From the NCBI GenBank assembly GCA_946894095.1, contig OX335655.1:19530001-19594000 (forward strand): DNA of 64,000 nucleotides, read 5' to 3'. Made by a program: the position numbers and the translations under genes. The notes below the pieces were generated by a model. That model did not search any database, was not told the origin of the DNA, and saw nothing but the letters and a program-made list of their open reading frames with translations. This DNA is from Incurvaria masculella (Eukaryota > Arthropoda > Insecta > Lepidoptera > Incurvariidae). Positions 1 to 10,049 of this stretch are shown here, piece after piece (position 1 is the stretch's first letter; each line of letters begins with the position of its first letter).

Positions 1-230
1 AATGAATTTCGTTACGAATGCGAGTTTGTTGGGAGATGTTTGGATCCATGTTAAACTATAGGTGCCCTTTCCCTACGATTGGTACCATCGCATGAGATGA
101 TAATACCTATGGTTGAAACGGCAATAATAAATTGTCCATGTTTTCCATACAGTTCAATGTAGCCGTGGTCGTAAATAGAAGATCCTGGCATGTCACCTAA
201 TTCCTTCGGAAATGAGGGTAACAGCGGGTA
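1..230 (+). mobile_element. Degenerate tRNA-headed SINE body (cut by window edge)
   Basis: The stretch matches the body of the SINE described at 62855-63270: GTACCATCGCATGAGATGA, a 'gttttccatac.gttcaatgtagccg' segment, a 'cctggcatg.cacctaattcc' segment. It is diverged and its head lies outside the window; the equivalent head remnant is visible before the second copy, at 5640-5700. Confidence 0.7.
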
Positions 231-280
231 GAGGCGAAGTTCAGAAGGCACAACCGAGGTTCCGTAATTTCCTTAAATAT

Positions 281-337
281 ACGATGGTACGGAACCCTTC
301 GTGCGCGAGTCCGACTCGCACTTGGCCGGTTTTTTTA
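281..337 (+). repeat. GTGCGAGTC-family repeat, end fragment
   Basis: Only the hairpin-bearing end is present: gatggtacggaaccc, then a palindrome of the type GTGCGAGTCCGACTCGCAC (here gcgcgag...), then TTGGCCGG and a T run. The full element is described at 25117-25503. The duplicate lies at 5989-6045. Confidence 0.8.
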
Positions 338-706
338 TTCTGATAACTGGTAAATAGTATCATCAGATCAAAATAAAATAAACCTATGTATGACCAAAAT
401 GTCTGATCTCCTTTGTTTTGTGGTTCTTTCTTCACCCATTCGTTCGAAGTGTCCAAACCAAACGTACCATTCCCAACCCTCACACTACGTCTTTCCTCAA
501 TTGACAATGCTCTTAAAATTGAACTTGCTGATGTGTATTTCGCACGACAATCACCAACTAATATTCTTGTCAATGTTGCGCAATGGCACCACACCGAACC
601 GTCACCGCCGACCTTGGTCTACGCAACAATACCACTACCGCCCTTTCGCCACCAATTGTGTTGGCGAAAGGGCACCATTATACCTAATCGACTTTTTAGA
701 TAATTT

Positions 707-845
707 AATGTTGAAAATGTGTTTTTTTTATGTGACTGGACATGGATGGCTAATACCACACCTTCTGTCATGATATTAGCCCAACACACCACATGGGAAC
801 TAGGTGCCATGCCAGGACCTTCCTTATATTGCACGGCTACATTTA
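707..845 (-). mobile_element. 5S-type SINE, 3' tail fragment
   Basis: Read on the minus strand this is the last ~140 bp of the 5S-headed SINE described at 30053-30413, ending in TCCAGTCACATAAAAAAA. It is truncated upstream, so no promoter head is present. The duplicate lies at 6415-6553. Confidence 0.75.
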
Positions 846-859
846 GGTTAGGTACATTA

Positions 860-1440
860 TGTTTTATTCTAGATATTAATTTCAATTTCGCAATTAATTA
901 AAAAAAAACACGTTTTCCAAGGGTAACATAGTGTGACTAAGGACAACTAAAGAATTGAATTGAATTGAAAAACTATAACCAACCATTCCACTCACCATAG
1001 TATTAAGAAATACCTGCAGAGGTATTTACCCCAATGTTCAACCTTTAAACATAAGCAAATAAGCATGGTTTTCGCATCCCCAAAAACATTATGTCAACGT
1101 AAAACGCCATTATTAAAGTACCAAAGCGATATGCGGAGGAGGCAAGACCTACCCAAGACCCACTGGACTATGCTCCTCACGTTTCGGGCGTTCAGTGGAT
1201 ATAGCGTCTCCCTTTGCGTATAACCTCATTGTCGTTATTTGGAGCGCTGTATAATAAAAAGGCGAAGGGAAATAGAATCTGCACAAACAGCAGATGTCCA
1301 CATAGGTACCTGAGTTGTAATGCTGGCAACGTAGCCCAAGCAGGAGGTGCTCGTCAGACAACAAACATTGGCTAAGCGTTGCGACTAACGACATGCCACT
1401 ACGAGTCCGACCTCAATGCCGACGGTGAGCAGACCCTTAT
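860..1440. other. No recognisable feature
   Basis: AT-rich, then mixed-composition sequence in which I recognise no gene or repeat family. It contains an 81-codon minus-strand frame (1149-1394) that I do not consider coding. The duplicate lies at 6568-7148. Confidence 0.5.
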
Positions 1441-1862
1441 CCAAAAGCCAGGCTGTAGTTCTGGATGCGAACCCCGCCCGATTGCGTCCTTCAGGCGAGG
1501 AAGCGAGGGCTAGCGAACATTCGATGTTGCTGTTGCGGGTCCCCAATTCGTAACGGAATCTCCGCGGTTACCGTCAGTGTATTGTCACGAAAAATGTGTA
1601 TTCGATCGCCACTTCCGTCCTTTCTTGCTCGGTGGACTGCGTTCTCCGGTCCGGCTCTCAGCGGGAGGAGACGGCGCGACGCAGTGCGGACCAGCCCCCC
1701 CCCCCCTCCCCGCCGCTCCGCCGCAGCGCTCAATCGATCCCCACGCACCGCCGAAATGTTACCGCCACCAGCCCACACCACGCTCCTCTGCGCGAGTATC
1801 CCGCGAAAGTCGCACAGTTTGCAGACATTGGGCGCCCGTTGCTGGCTCGTCTGCTTTTTCAC
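1440..1862. other. CpG-rich block, function unknown
   Basis: A GC- and CpG-rich stretch, unlike its AT-rich surroundings, with a run of 13 C near 1690 and several overlapping open frames on both strands caused by low stop-codon density. It could be a relic promoter or first exon captured by the duplication. No domain, splice-site pair or downstream gene supports a protein. It ends abruptly at a GTGCGAGTC-family repeat. The duplicate lies at 7148-7570. Confidence 0.4.
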
Positions 1863-1878
1863 AATTAGCTTGTTATTT

Positions 1879-2169
1879 TTTTAGGGTTCCGTACCCAAAG
1901 GGTGCCAACGGAACCCTATTACTAAGCCTCCGTCTCCGTCCGTCCGTCCGTCTGTCACAGGGCTGTATCTCAGTTACCATAACAGATAGATCGCTGAAAC
2001 TTTCACAAAGTTTGTATTTATAACAACAAATAGGTAAGATAAGATTAAAAAATAATTAAAATTGAAGGGGTATTCCCATACAAAAAACGTGATTTTTTTG
2101 TATTAAATCTTTTACGATGGTACGCAACCCTTCGTGTGCTAGTCCGACTCGCACTTGGCCGGTTTTTTT
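1879..2169 (+). repeat. GTGCGAGTC-family interspersed repeat
   Basis: Starts with TTTTAGGGTTCCGTACCC, has a short inverted copy of that motif (ACGGAACCC), a (CCGT)n run, the 'cagggctgtatctcagttac' block, and ends with the GTGC.AGTCCGACTCGCAC hairpin region and TTGGCCGG plus T run. The duplicate lies at 7587-7877. Confidence 0.9.
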
Positions 2170-2558
2170 GTTATTGCTAGATATGTTGTGCTTTTATGAA
2201 AATAAAAGTTCGAAGTTGAGGACATGTGTCAGGACACCGAGAATCCCAATGTGGTCGTCAACACGCCGATTTGTGCCCTGGATATCCAAATAAAGTAGCC
2301 GAGCTCCTATAAAGGGAAGGTCGTGGCATGGCACCTAATTCGAGAACGCAGTGTGAAACCAAAGTCGTAGTTACTTTACCCTTCCGGTGTGCGTGTGTTC
2401 GTAATTCTTCACCTTTTGATGAGATTATTTGTTTGCACTTATGGGGTCACCCAAGGAGCCGGTAGGTGACGCTATTGTTGAGGTCAGTGCAAGCAGACGT
2501 TGTCCTGAAAACAATCGGGCCAAATTATAAAACATGTTTCATTTGTCCAATACATTTA
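2170..2558. other. Sequence with small SINE scrap
   Basis: Nothing coding seen. Around 2300-2340 there is a scrap of SINE body (aagggaaggtcgtggcatgg). The duplicate lies at 7878-8266. Confidence 0.45.
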
Positions 2559-2717
2559 GCCCCGATTGCACGAAGAGACAGTTGAGTTAATCAGTGTTCA
2601 AACACGTCACTTTTAGTGAACCGCATGGAGTTCCTTCCGTACTGTCCATAAAAAGTGACCTGTTTAATCGTACGCTGACGTTAATTTAGATTTTTCGTCC
2701 TTTCGTGCACTCGGCCC
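2559..2717. mobile_element. Harbinger-like MITE (159 bp)
   Basis: Imperfect terminal inverted repeats (GCCCCGATTGCACGAAGAGA and the complement of CCTTTCGTGCACTCGGCCC) flanked by a TTA duplication at 2556-2558 and 2718-2720. A 3-bp TWA target duplication and GGSCC-type ends fit PIF/Harbinger-derived MITEs. Full-length relatives lie at 4247, 8267, 32631 and 33161, and shortened ones at 5103 and 54998. Confidence 0.85.
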
Positions 2718-2889
2718 TTAGATTCATTAAATAGCATTCTGTGTTTGTATGTAGTTAGAAAACCTATAAGGCGGTGCGAAAAGCGCCCTGTGGTAAGGCG
2801 ACAGGATAGTCACTTCTAGCCTATTGCCAGTTCTGTGGCAACATACCTCCCAGCTGCATACGCGACTATCGGCTCTCGGTGGATACTAA

Positions 2890-3604
2890 GGCCGGGTTGC
2901 ACGTACCGTCGTGCACGTCAACATCACCGTCAACGTATGATTAAAGACTGATCAGTCAAAATTTGCGTTGCACGAAACTTAAACATTACTTTGATCGCTG
3001 ATGTTAACCCCTAATCGTAATCACTCCCGACCCATTGATCACCGTCAAAATCACGATCAAGTAATAAATCAAAGTGTAAAAAGTCCCTATTTTTACATTT
3101 TTGCAGTCTTATTGGACCTTAAATAATAGGCAAACGTCGCCATTAATGGAATACAAATTTGTTTTTAGCCTGGCACTCGGTTCCACGGATTAAAAATTTC
3201 GGCGCCAAATCTATGTAATCTATGGTGCTACCAACAGCTGATAGCAAGCCGACATATTGGGCGCTAGTAGCGCCACCCCGCGGCTCCAAGAGCAACTGTT
3301 TGGTTTGTTAGTACAAATGATTGACGCTAGATGGTGCTGCAATTGTGTCTGTCTCTTTCTGATAATATACTGTGGAAGAAGGACAGTACTATGTCAGCTC
3401 AGGCGGTGCTGAGAGTTGCCATACAGCAAACATTTTTGCCGATTGCTTCGAGGGACTATTTGTGGTCTGACTCCTGGCAAGCTAACTTTGACGAAAATAT
3501 GTTACGTGCAACGCAATTTCATATGATGGGCGATTAGCCGTCACAGCATCGTCAAATGTAATCAGTAACGGATAACATTTTACGAAGCGTCGTGCACTCC
3601 GGCC
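2890..3604. mobile_element. TAA-flanked TIR element (715 bp), Harbinger-like
   Basis: Ends GGCCGGGTTGCACG and CGTGCACTCCGGCC are inverted repeats with two mismatches, flanked by TAA at 2887-2889 and 3605-3607. The ends resemble those of the 159-bp MITE, so the two may share a mobilising transposase. Inside is a 68-codon frame (3331-3537) with no recognised domain. The element has no transposase, so it is non-autonomous. The duplicate lies at 8598-9312 with TAA at 8595 and 9313. Confidence 0.8.
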
Positions 3605-3696
3605 TAAGTAGTTCCGATGTGAACGAGGAAGCCGTACAGTTCACATTATTGCTGTAATGGAACAGAGAAGCTTTGTAAAAAATATCTAAGCTATTT

Positions 3697-4113
3697 TTTT
3701 ATGCGACCAGACATGGATGGCTAATACCACACAACTACCGTTATGATATTAGCCCAATACACCTGATTCCCTAAGGAATTAGGTGCCATGCCAGGACCTT
3801 CCCTTTTATGAGCGAGGCTCCATTGAACTGGATGGAAAACACGGACAATTTTTTATTGCCGCTTCGACCATCTTTTCATCCAATGTGATGGTACCAACCC
3901 GGGCGGGCTTAAACCCTACCATCTTGTAGGGGAAAGGGACCTACAGTTTTACATGGATTCCGAACCATGGAGCAGCTCGCATTCTTGACGAAATGCACTT
4001 ATCGAACTCGGAATGAGAAAGACATATTTTTTTCATAAAAGTGCATGTCGGAATTAAACCCAGACCTCTGGTACGCTAGGCCAGTCCCCGCGCCACTAGG
4101 CTACAAGCCGCAA
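3697..4113 (-). mobile_element. tRNA-headed SINE
   Basis: On the minus strand the element runs from a tRNA-like head at about 4113 (GGCTTGTAGCCTAGTGGCGC, box A-like; the box B region reads GGTTTAATTCC) through the shared body to a tail ending in TCTGGTCGCATAAAAAAA at 3697. It lies just right of the duplication block, in the part of the 5708-bp period that is not repeated within the window. Confidence 0.85.
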
Positions 4114-4246
4114 TATTTGCGGGTTAACATAACAAGTACCATACATAACTATTGCAAGTATGACATTGCAAGTATGAAGTTTCTTTGCGGGTTCTTCTTC
4201 ACTGGTTGATCGAATCCGCGGATCAATCAAATTGTGACATGACTTA

Positions 4247-4405
4247 GCCCCGGTTGCACGAAGAGACGGCCGAGTTAATCAATGTTCAAACACGTCACTT
4301 TTAGTGAACCGCATAGAGTTCCTTCCATACTGTCTGTACAAAGTGACGTGTTTAATCGTACATTGATGTTGATTTTAATTTTTTGTCCTTTCGTGCACTC
4401 GGCCC
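4247..4405. mobile_element. Harbinger-like MITE, 159 bp
   Basis: Same family as 2559-2717, with TTA duplications at 4244-4246 and 4406-4408. Confidence 0.85.
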
Positions 4406-4885
4406 TTAGTGTAGTTTGACTACCAGAAGTAGAATAAATAAATGAAATAAAATTGTGTTTAGCTTTCAAAATGGTTTTTCAATCACTTCAATGGGTAGGT
4501 AGGCAAAAACATTTATCGTAAAATGTTTATATACATTTTCTGTTTAAAAAAAACGCAAAGGACGTTTTTGGCCTAGAGACCATTAACAATAAGTGATATA
4601 TTATCGTATATATCCACTTATGTGTAACGATTTTCTATCCACATGCAAGTCTATGGTGGGAAATCACAAACCGATGAAGGAAAGAGTTATAGAAACATTA
4701 AAAAACATATTTTTCAAATACATATATTTTTATTACTGCTTTTTCAGTTTCAACGTTAGTTTTTTATGGAACCAGTAAACCTGGTAACCTACAAACCTAC
4801 TGTAAGGTACTTTCAAGGCTAAACAATGAATCATTACTATCATTATAAAAATAAGAAACAAAAAAGAAGGACAAATCTTTTTCCA
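4406..4885. other. No recognisable feature
   Basis: AT-rich sequence with short chance frames only. A stretch resembling 'gttgatcgaatccgcggatc' just before the MITE at 4247 recurs near 55132, which suggests an older repeat carrying both MITE copies. Confidence 0.4.
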
Positions 4886-5015
4886 ACGAATGTGATTTGT
4901 ATGTACGTATAATCGACCGTGAAGCAAGGACACTTTAATTAAAGAAAGAACCCAGTAAAAAGAACTACTTTACGAATATAATGCAAGGCTGGAACCGAAC
5001 CAGCAAAACATACCA
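4886..5015 (-). mobile_element. Second tRNA-derived SINE family, partial
   Basis: Minus-strand copy of the element at 32076-32250: a GCTGGTTCGGTTCCAGCC box B stem near 4990-5010, then the shared tail (gtccttgcttcacggtcgat) and the tacgtacatac end. The 5' half of the head is replaced by another repeat. Confidence 0.6.
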
Positions 5016-5290
5016 TTCGCTGGTAGGTATTGAGTTCTTCGGTCAAGTGAACTAAAATAGACCAGTTGGCATGGTACGAAATTTAACTAAACGTCAAAAT
5101 TAGCCCCGATTGCACGAAAGGACGGCTGAGTTAATCAATGTTCAAACACGTCACTTTTAGTAAACCCCTTGGAGTTGACGTTGGTTTTGATTTTTTGTCC
5201 TTTCGTGCACTCGGCCCTCATTTTGCCTCCTTTGCCTATTCACCTGCTATGCACCTAGCGAATGATTTATCATGGTAACCAAACCACCCT
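5016..5290. mobile_element. Host MITE carrying a nested MITE
   Basis: Related to the host element at 27977-28755. Its ends include (left) the stretch near ggcatggtacg and (right) cctattcacctgctatgcacc followed by the catggt end. It is interrupted at 5100-5220 by a Harbinger-like MITE inserted immediately after AACTAAACGTCAAAAT. Confidence 0.6.
5103..5217. mobile_element. Harbinger-like MITE with internal deletion
   Basis: Both ends of the 159-bp family are present, but about 44 bp are missing from the centre. Flanking triplets are TTA (5100-5102) and TCA (5218-5220), a degenerate target duplication. Confidence 0.75.
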
Positions 5291-5639
5291 GGATATTTTA
5301 AGGGCTTCAAAATGATACAATTATGTTCATGATATGATTATATTAAGGGTAGATGTTTTTTGGAGACACATTTATGTTGATTTCACATAATACGGTTAGA
5401 ATCTGATAATTTGTCATATCGAGACGACTGTTGTTAATTTTTTTGAAATAGGCTTTGTAATGCATATTATAAAAATAAATATTTTTCCACGTTGCTTAAG
5501 TTACATTATTCTTCATGTATCAATTCTCGATTGAAGTTCCTCTCTTTTAATAAAAAATATATATATATATTTTTTGTAATGACAACAAAAAAAACAATTT
5601 AATGATATTTTTTTATATTCATCGTTACATTCAGCATTG
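5291..5639. other. AT-rich, no recognisable feature
   Basis: Includes a short (TA)n tract near 5560-5575. I see no gene. Confidence 0.4.
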
Positions 5640-5940
5640 GATGTTTGTAGCGGGTTCAAATCCCCGCCCCGTTTATGAATCACTTTCTTTCTTTTTCAGA
5701 ATTGGATAAATGAATTTCGTTACGAATGCGAGTTTGTTGGGAGATGTTTAGATCCATGTTAAACTATAGGTGCCCTTTCCCTACGATTGGTACCATCGCA
5801 TGAGATGATAATACCTATGGTTGAAACGGCAATAATAAATTGTCCATGTTTTCCATACAGTTCAATGTAGCCGTGGTCGTAAATAGAAGATCCTGGCATG
5901 TCACCTAATTCCTTCGGAAATGAGGGTAACAGCGGGTAGA
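5640..5940 (+). mobile_element. tRNA-headed SINE spanning the duplication edge
   Basis: The box B-like GGGTTCAAATCCCCGCCCC at 5649-5667 precedes the same diverged SINE body seen at 1-230. The SINE crosses position 5709, the first base for which the duplicate is visible, so the true left border of the duplication is outside the window or inside this SINE. Confidence 0.7.
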
Positions 5941-7586
5941 GGCGAAGTTCAGAAGGCACAACCGAGGTTCCGTAATTTCCTTAAATATACGATGGTACGG
6001 AACCCTTCGTGCGCGAGTCCGACTCGCACTTGGCCGGTTTTTTTATTCTGATAACTGGTAAATAGTATCATCAGATCAAAATAAAATAAACCTATGTATG
6101 ACCAAAATGTCTGATCTCCTTTGTTTTGTGGTTCTTTCTTCACCCATTCGTTCGAAGTGTCCAAACCAAACGTACCATTCCCAACCCTCACACTACGTCT
6201 TTCCTCAATTGACAATGCTCTTAAAATTGAACTTGCTGATGTGTATTTCGCACGACAATCACCAACTAATATTCTTGTCAATGTTGCGCAATGGCACCAC
6301 ACCGAACCGTCACCGCCGACCTTGGTCTACGCAACAATACCACTACCGCCCTTTCGCCACCAATTGTGTTGGCGAAAGGGCACCATTATACCTAATCGAC
6401 TTTTTAGATAATTTAATGTTGAAAATGTGTTTTTTTTATGTGACTGGACATGGATGGCTAATACCACACCTTCTGTCATGATATTAGCCCAACACACCAC
6501 ATGGGAACTAGGTGCCATGCCAGGACCTTCCTTATATTGCACGGCTACATTTAGGTTAGGTACATTATGTTTTATTCTAGATATTAATTTCAATTTCGCA
6601 ATTAATTAAAAAAAAACACGTTTTCCAAGGGTAACATAGTGTGACTAAGGACAACTAAAGAATTGAATTGAATTGAAAAACTATAACCAACCATTCCACT
6701 CACCATAGTATTAAGAAATACCTGCAGAGGTATTTACCCCAATGTTCAACCTTTAAACATAAGCAAATAAGCATGGTTTTCGCATCCCCAAAAACATTAT
6801 GTCAACGTAAAACGCCATTATTAAAGTACCAAAGCGATATGCGGAGGAGGCAAGACCTACCCAAGACCCACTGGACTATGCTCCTCACGTTTCGGGCGTT
6901 CAGTGGATATAGCGTCTCCCTTTGCGTATAACCTCATTGTCGTTATTTGGAGCGCTGTATAATAAAAAGGCGAAGGGAAATAGAATCTGCACAAACAGCA
7001 GATGTCCACATAGGTACCTGAGTTGTAATGCTGGCAACGTAGCCCAAGCAGGAGGTGCTCGTCAGACAACAAACATTGGCTAAGCGTTGCGACTAACGAC
7101 ATGCCACTACGAGTCCGACCTCAATGCCGACGGTGAGCAGACCCTTATCCAAAAGCCAGGCTGTAGTTCTGGATGCGAACCCCGCCCGATTGCGTCCTTC
7201 AGGCGAGGAAGCGAGGGCTAGCGAACATTCGATGTTGCTGTTGCGGGTCCCCAATTCGTAACGGAATCTCCGCGGTTACCGTCAGTGTATTGTCACGAAA
7301 AATGTGTATTCGATCGCCACTTCCGTCCTTTCTTGCTCGGTGGACTGCGTTCTCCGGTCCGGCTCTCAGCGGGAGGAGACGGCGCGACGCAGTGCGGACC
7401 AGCCCCCCCCCCCCTCCCCGCCGCTCCGCCGCAGCGCTCAATCGATCCCCACGCACCGCCGAAATGTTACCGCCACCAGCCCACACCACGCTCCTCTGCG
7501 CGAGTATCCCGCGAAAGTCGCACAGTTTGCAGACATTGGGCGCCCGTTGCTGGCTCGTCTGCTTTTTCACAATTAGCTTGTTATTT

Positions 7587-7877
7587 TTTTAGGGTTCCGT
7601 ACCCAAAGGGTGCCAACGGAACCCTATTACTAAGCCTCCGTCTCCGTCCGTCCGTCCGTCTGTCACAGGGCTGTATCTCAGTTACCATAACAGATAGATC
7701 GCTGAAACTTTCACAAAGTTTGTATTTATAACAACAAATAGGTAAGATAAGATTAAAAAATAATTAAAATTGAAGGGGTATTCCCATACAAAAAACGTGA
7801 TTTTTTTGTATTAAATCTTTTACGATGGTACGCAACCCTTCGTGTGCTAGTCCGACTCGCACTTGGCCGGTTTTTTT
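7587..7877 (+). repeat. GTGCGAGTC-family repeat (duplicate)
   Basis: Second copy of the element at 1879-2169, identical as far as I compared. Confidence 0.9.
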
Positions 7878-8266
7878 GTTATTGCTAGATATGTTGTGCT
7901 TTTATGAAAATAAAAGTTCGAAGTTGAGGACATGTGTCAGGACACCGAGAATCCCAATGTGGTCGTCAACACGCCGATTTGTGCCCTGGATATCCAAATA
8001 AAGTAGCCGAGCTCCTATAAAGGGAAGGTCGTGGCATGGCACCTAATTCGAGAACGCAGTGTGAAACCAAAGTCGTAGTTACTTTACCCTTCCGGTGTGC
8101 GTGTGTTCGTAATTCTTCACCTTTTGATGAGATTATTTGTTTGCACTTATGGGGTCACCCAAGGAGCCGGTAGGTGACGCTATTGTTGAGGTCAGTGCAA
8201 GCAGACGTTGTCCTGAAAACAATCGGGCCAAATTATAAAACATGTTTCATTTGTCCAATACATTTA

Positions 8267-8425
8267 GCCCCGATTGCACGAAGAGACAGTTGAGTTAATC
8301 AGTGTTCAAACACGTCACTTTTAGTGAACCGCATGGAGTTCCTTCCGTACTGTCCATAAAAAGTGACCTGTTTAATCGTACGCTGACGTTAATTTAGATT
8401 TTTCGTCCTTTCGTGCACTCGGCCC
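8267..8425. mobile_element. Harbinger-like MITE (duplicate)
   Basis: Second copy of 2559-2717, copied with its TTA duplications. Confidence 0.85.
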
Positions 8426-8597
8426 TTAGATTCATTAAATAGCATTCTGTGTTTGTATGTAGTTAGAAAACCTATAAGGCGGTGCGAAAAGCGCCCTGTG
8501 GTAAGGCGACAGGATAGTCACTTCTAGCCTATTGCCAGTTCTGTGGCAACATACCTCCCAGCTGCATACGCGACTATCGGCTCTCGGTGGATACTAA

Positions 8598-9312
8598 GGC
8601 CGGGTTGCACGTACCGTCGTGCACGTCAACATCACCGTCAACGTATGATTAAAGACTGATCAGTCAAAATTTGCGTTGCACGAAACTTAAACATTACTTT
8701 GATCGCTGATGTTAACCCCTAATCGTAATCACTCCCGACCCATTGATCACCGTCAAAATCACGATCAAGTAATAAATCAAAGTGTAAAAAGTCCCTATTT
8801 TTACATTTTTGCAGTCTTATTGGACCTTAAATAATAGGCAAACGTCGCCATTAATGGAATACAAATTTGTTTTTAGCCTGGCACTCGGTTCCACGGATTA
8901 AAAATTTCGGCGCCAAATCTATGTAATCTATGGTGCTACCAACAGCTGATAGCAAGCCGACATATTGGGCGCTAGTAGCGCCACCCCGCGGCTCCAAGAG
9001 CAACTGTTTGGTTTGTTAGTACAAATGATTGACGCTAGATGGTGCTGCAATTGTGTCTGTCTCTTTCTGATAATATACTGTGGAAGAAGGACAGTACTAT
9101 GTCAGCTCAGGCGGTGCTGAGAGTTGCCATACAGCAAACATTTTTGCCGATTGCTTCGAGGGACTATTTGTGGTCTGACTCCTGGCAAGCTAACTTTGAC
9201 GAAAATATGTTACGTGCAACGCAATTTCATATGATGGGCGATTAGCCGTCACAGCATCGTCAAATGTAATCAGTAACGGATAACATTTTACGAAGCGTCG
9301 TGCACTCCGGCC
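8598..9312. mobile_element. TAA-flanked TIR element (duplicate)
   Basis: Second copy of 2890-3604. It lies 39 bp inside the right border of the duplicated block. Confidence 0.8.
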
Positions 9313-9505
9313 TAAGTAGTTCCGATGTGAACGAGGAAGCCGTACAGTTCAAGGTGCAACGCCGTTTCCTGCTTCCTTAACTTTATACAAACTGCACTTC
9401 CAGTTGGCACATGACATGCGAAAAAAACGTTAAAAAAAATCGAAAAGGAACGTAAAAAATACAACTTTTTCCAATGTTTATTAGGCAATATTTGATTTGA
9501 AGATG

Positions 9506-10046
9506 GCTCGTCCCCGTTTCCTCAGTCAAATTAATAAATATTTTCCTAAAATGTTGCACATGAAATAAGTCAACTGAGAGCTACGTCCGTAATTTTTTTT
9601 GCTAACTTAACGATACACCTGTAGCGTAAGCCGCTCAAGGCTACTCACGCAATAGTGTCATTTTTGTAGTTTTTTTTTTACCCCTTAGCCTACTTTAAGA
9701 GGTATGTAGCGTAAGCTACATTATGTGTAACCTGACTGCTGCGTCGTCAGCTATATTTCTTTACGTGCGCCGCGCGCGCACGCCAATACAATTTAGTGAA
9801 TATACGATCTTCAACCGAAGCACACGTGTTTCACTCCGGCTTTGCGACCCGACATTTCTTCATAGCTAAACACCCATGATATACATATACGCTTGATATA
9901 ATTTTTGAGTCATATATCCTGGATACAAGTTAAGTTATCAAAAACACAAATACGTACGGATATAGGTAGCTCTCAGTTGGCTGATTTATCGTGCAAAATT
10001 TTAGGAAAATATTTCTTAATTTTACCGAGGAAACAGGCACGAGCAT
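9506..10046. mobile_element. Fold-back element with ~90-bp inverted repeats
   Basis: The arm at about 9506-9595 (cctcagtcaaattaataaat, cctaaaatgttgcac, caactgagagctacg) recurs in inverted orientation at about 9958-10046 with roughly 80-85% identity by eye. The spacer is about 360 bp and includes a CG-rich GCGCCGCGCGCGCACGCC stretch. No coding capacity. I could not define the outer target duplication. Confidence 0.6.
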
Positions 10047-10049
10047 TTG

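Larger units (their letters stand above)
1..3643. repeat. Direct duplication, copy 1 (3.64 kb)
   Basis: This block recurs at 5709-9351 in the same orientation with a constant offset of 5708. I found a single difference (g at 42 versus a at 5750), and every short reading frame in the block is identical in the second copy. The left boundary may lie outside the window, because the matching SINE at 5640 begins upstream of the equivalent of base 1. The right boundary is sharp: the copies diverge after the shared CGTACAGTTCA at 3643/9351. The block holds a SINE piece, a CpG-rich core, a GTGCGAGTC-family repeat and two TIR elements, and no convincing protein gene. The short frames in it (60-148 codons) look like chance frames over repeats. 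Confidence 0.95.
5709..9351. repeat. Direct duplication, copy 2
   Basis: Near-identical to 1-3643. Internal features at +5708: GTGCGAGTC fragment 5989-6045; 5S-type SINE tail 6415-6553 (minus); CpG-rich block 7148-7570; GTGCGAGTC-family repeat 7587-7877; 159-bp MITE 8267-8425; TAA-flanked element 8598-9312. After 9351 the sequence is unrelated to what follows copy 1. Confidence 0.95.

Noticed and set aside
1465..2023. Overlapping frames of 90-148 codons in the CpG-rich part of the duplication
   Set aside because: Same reasoning: low stop density, no domain, and the longest runs into a GTGCGAGTC-family repeat.
1..9351. The two 3.6-kb copies as long terminal repeats of a retroelement
   Set aside because: The spacer 3644-5708 has no gag/pol-like coding, no primer-binding site was evident, the copies contain other complete mobile elements, and they are too long for typical LTRs.
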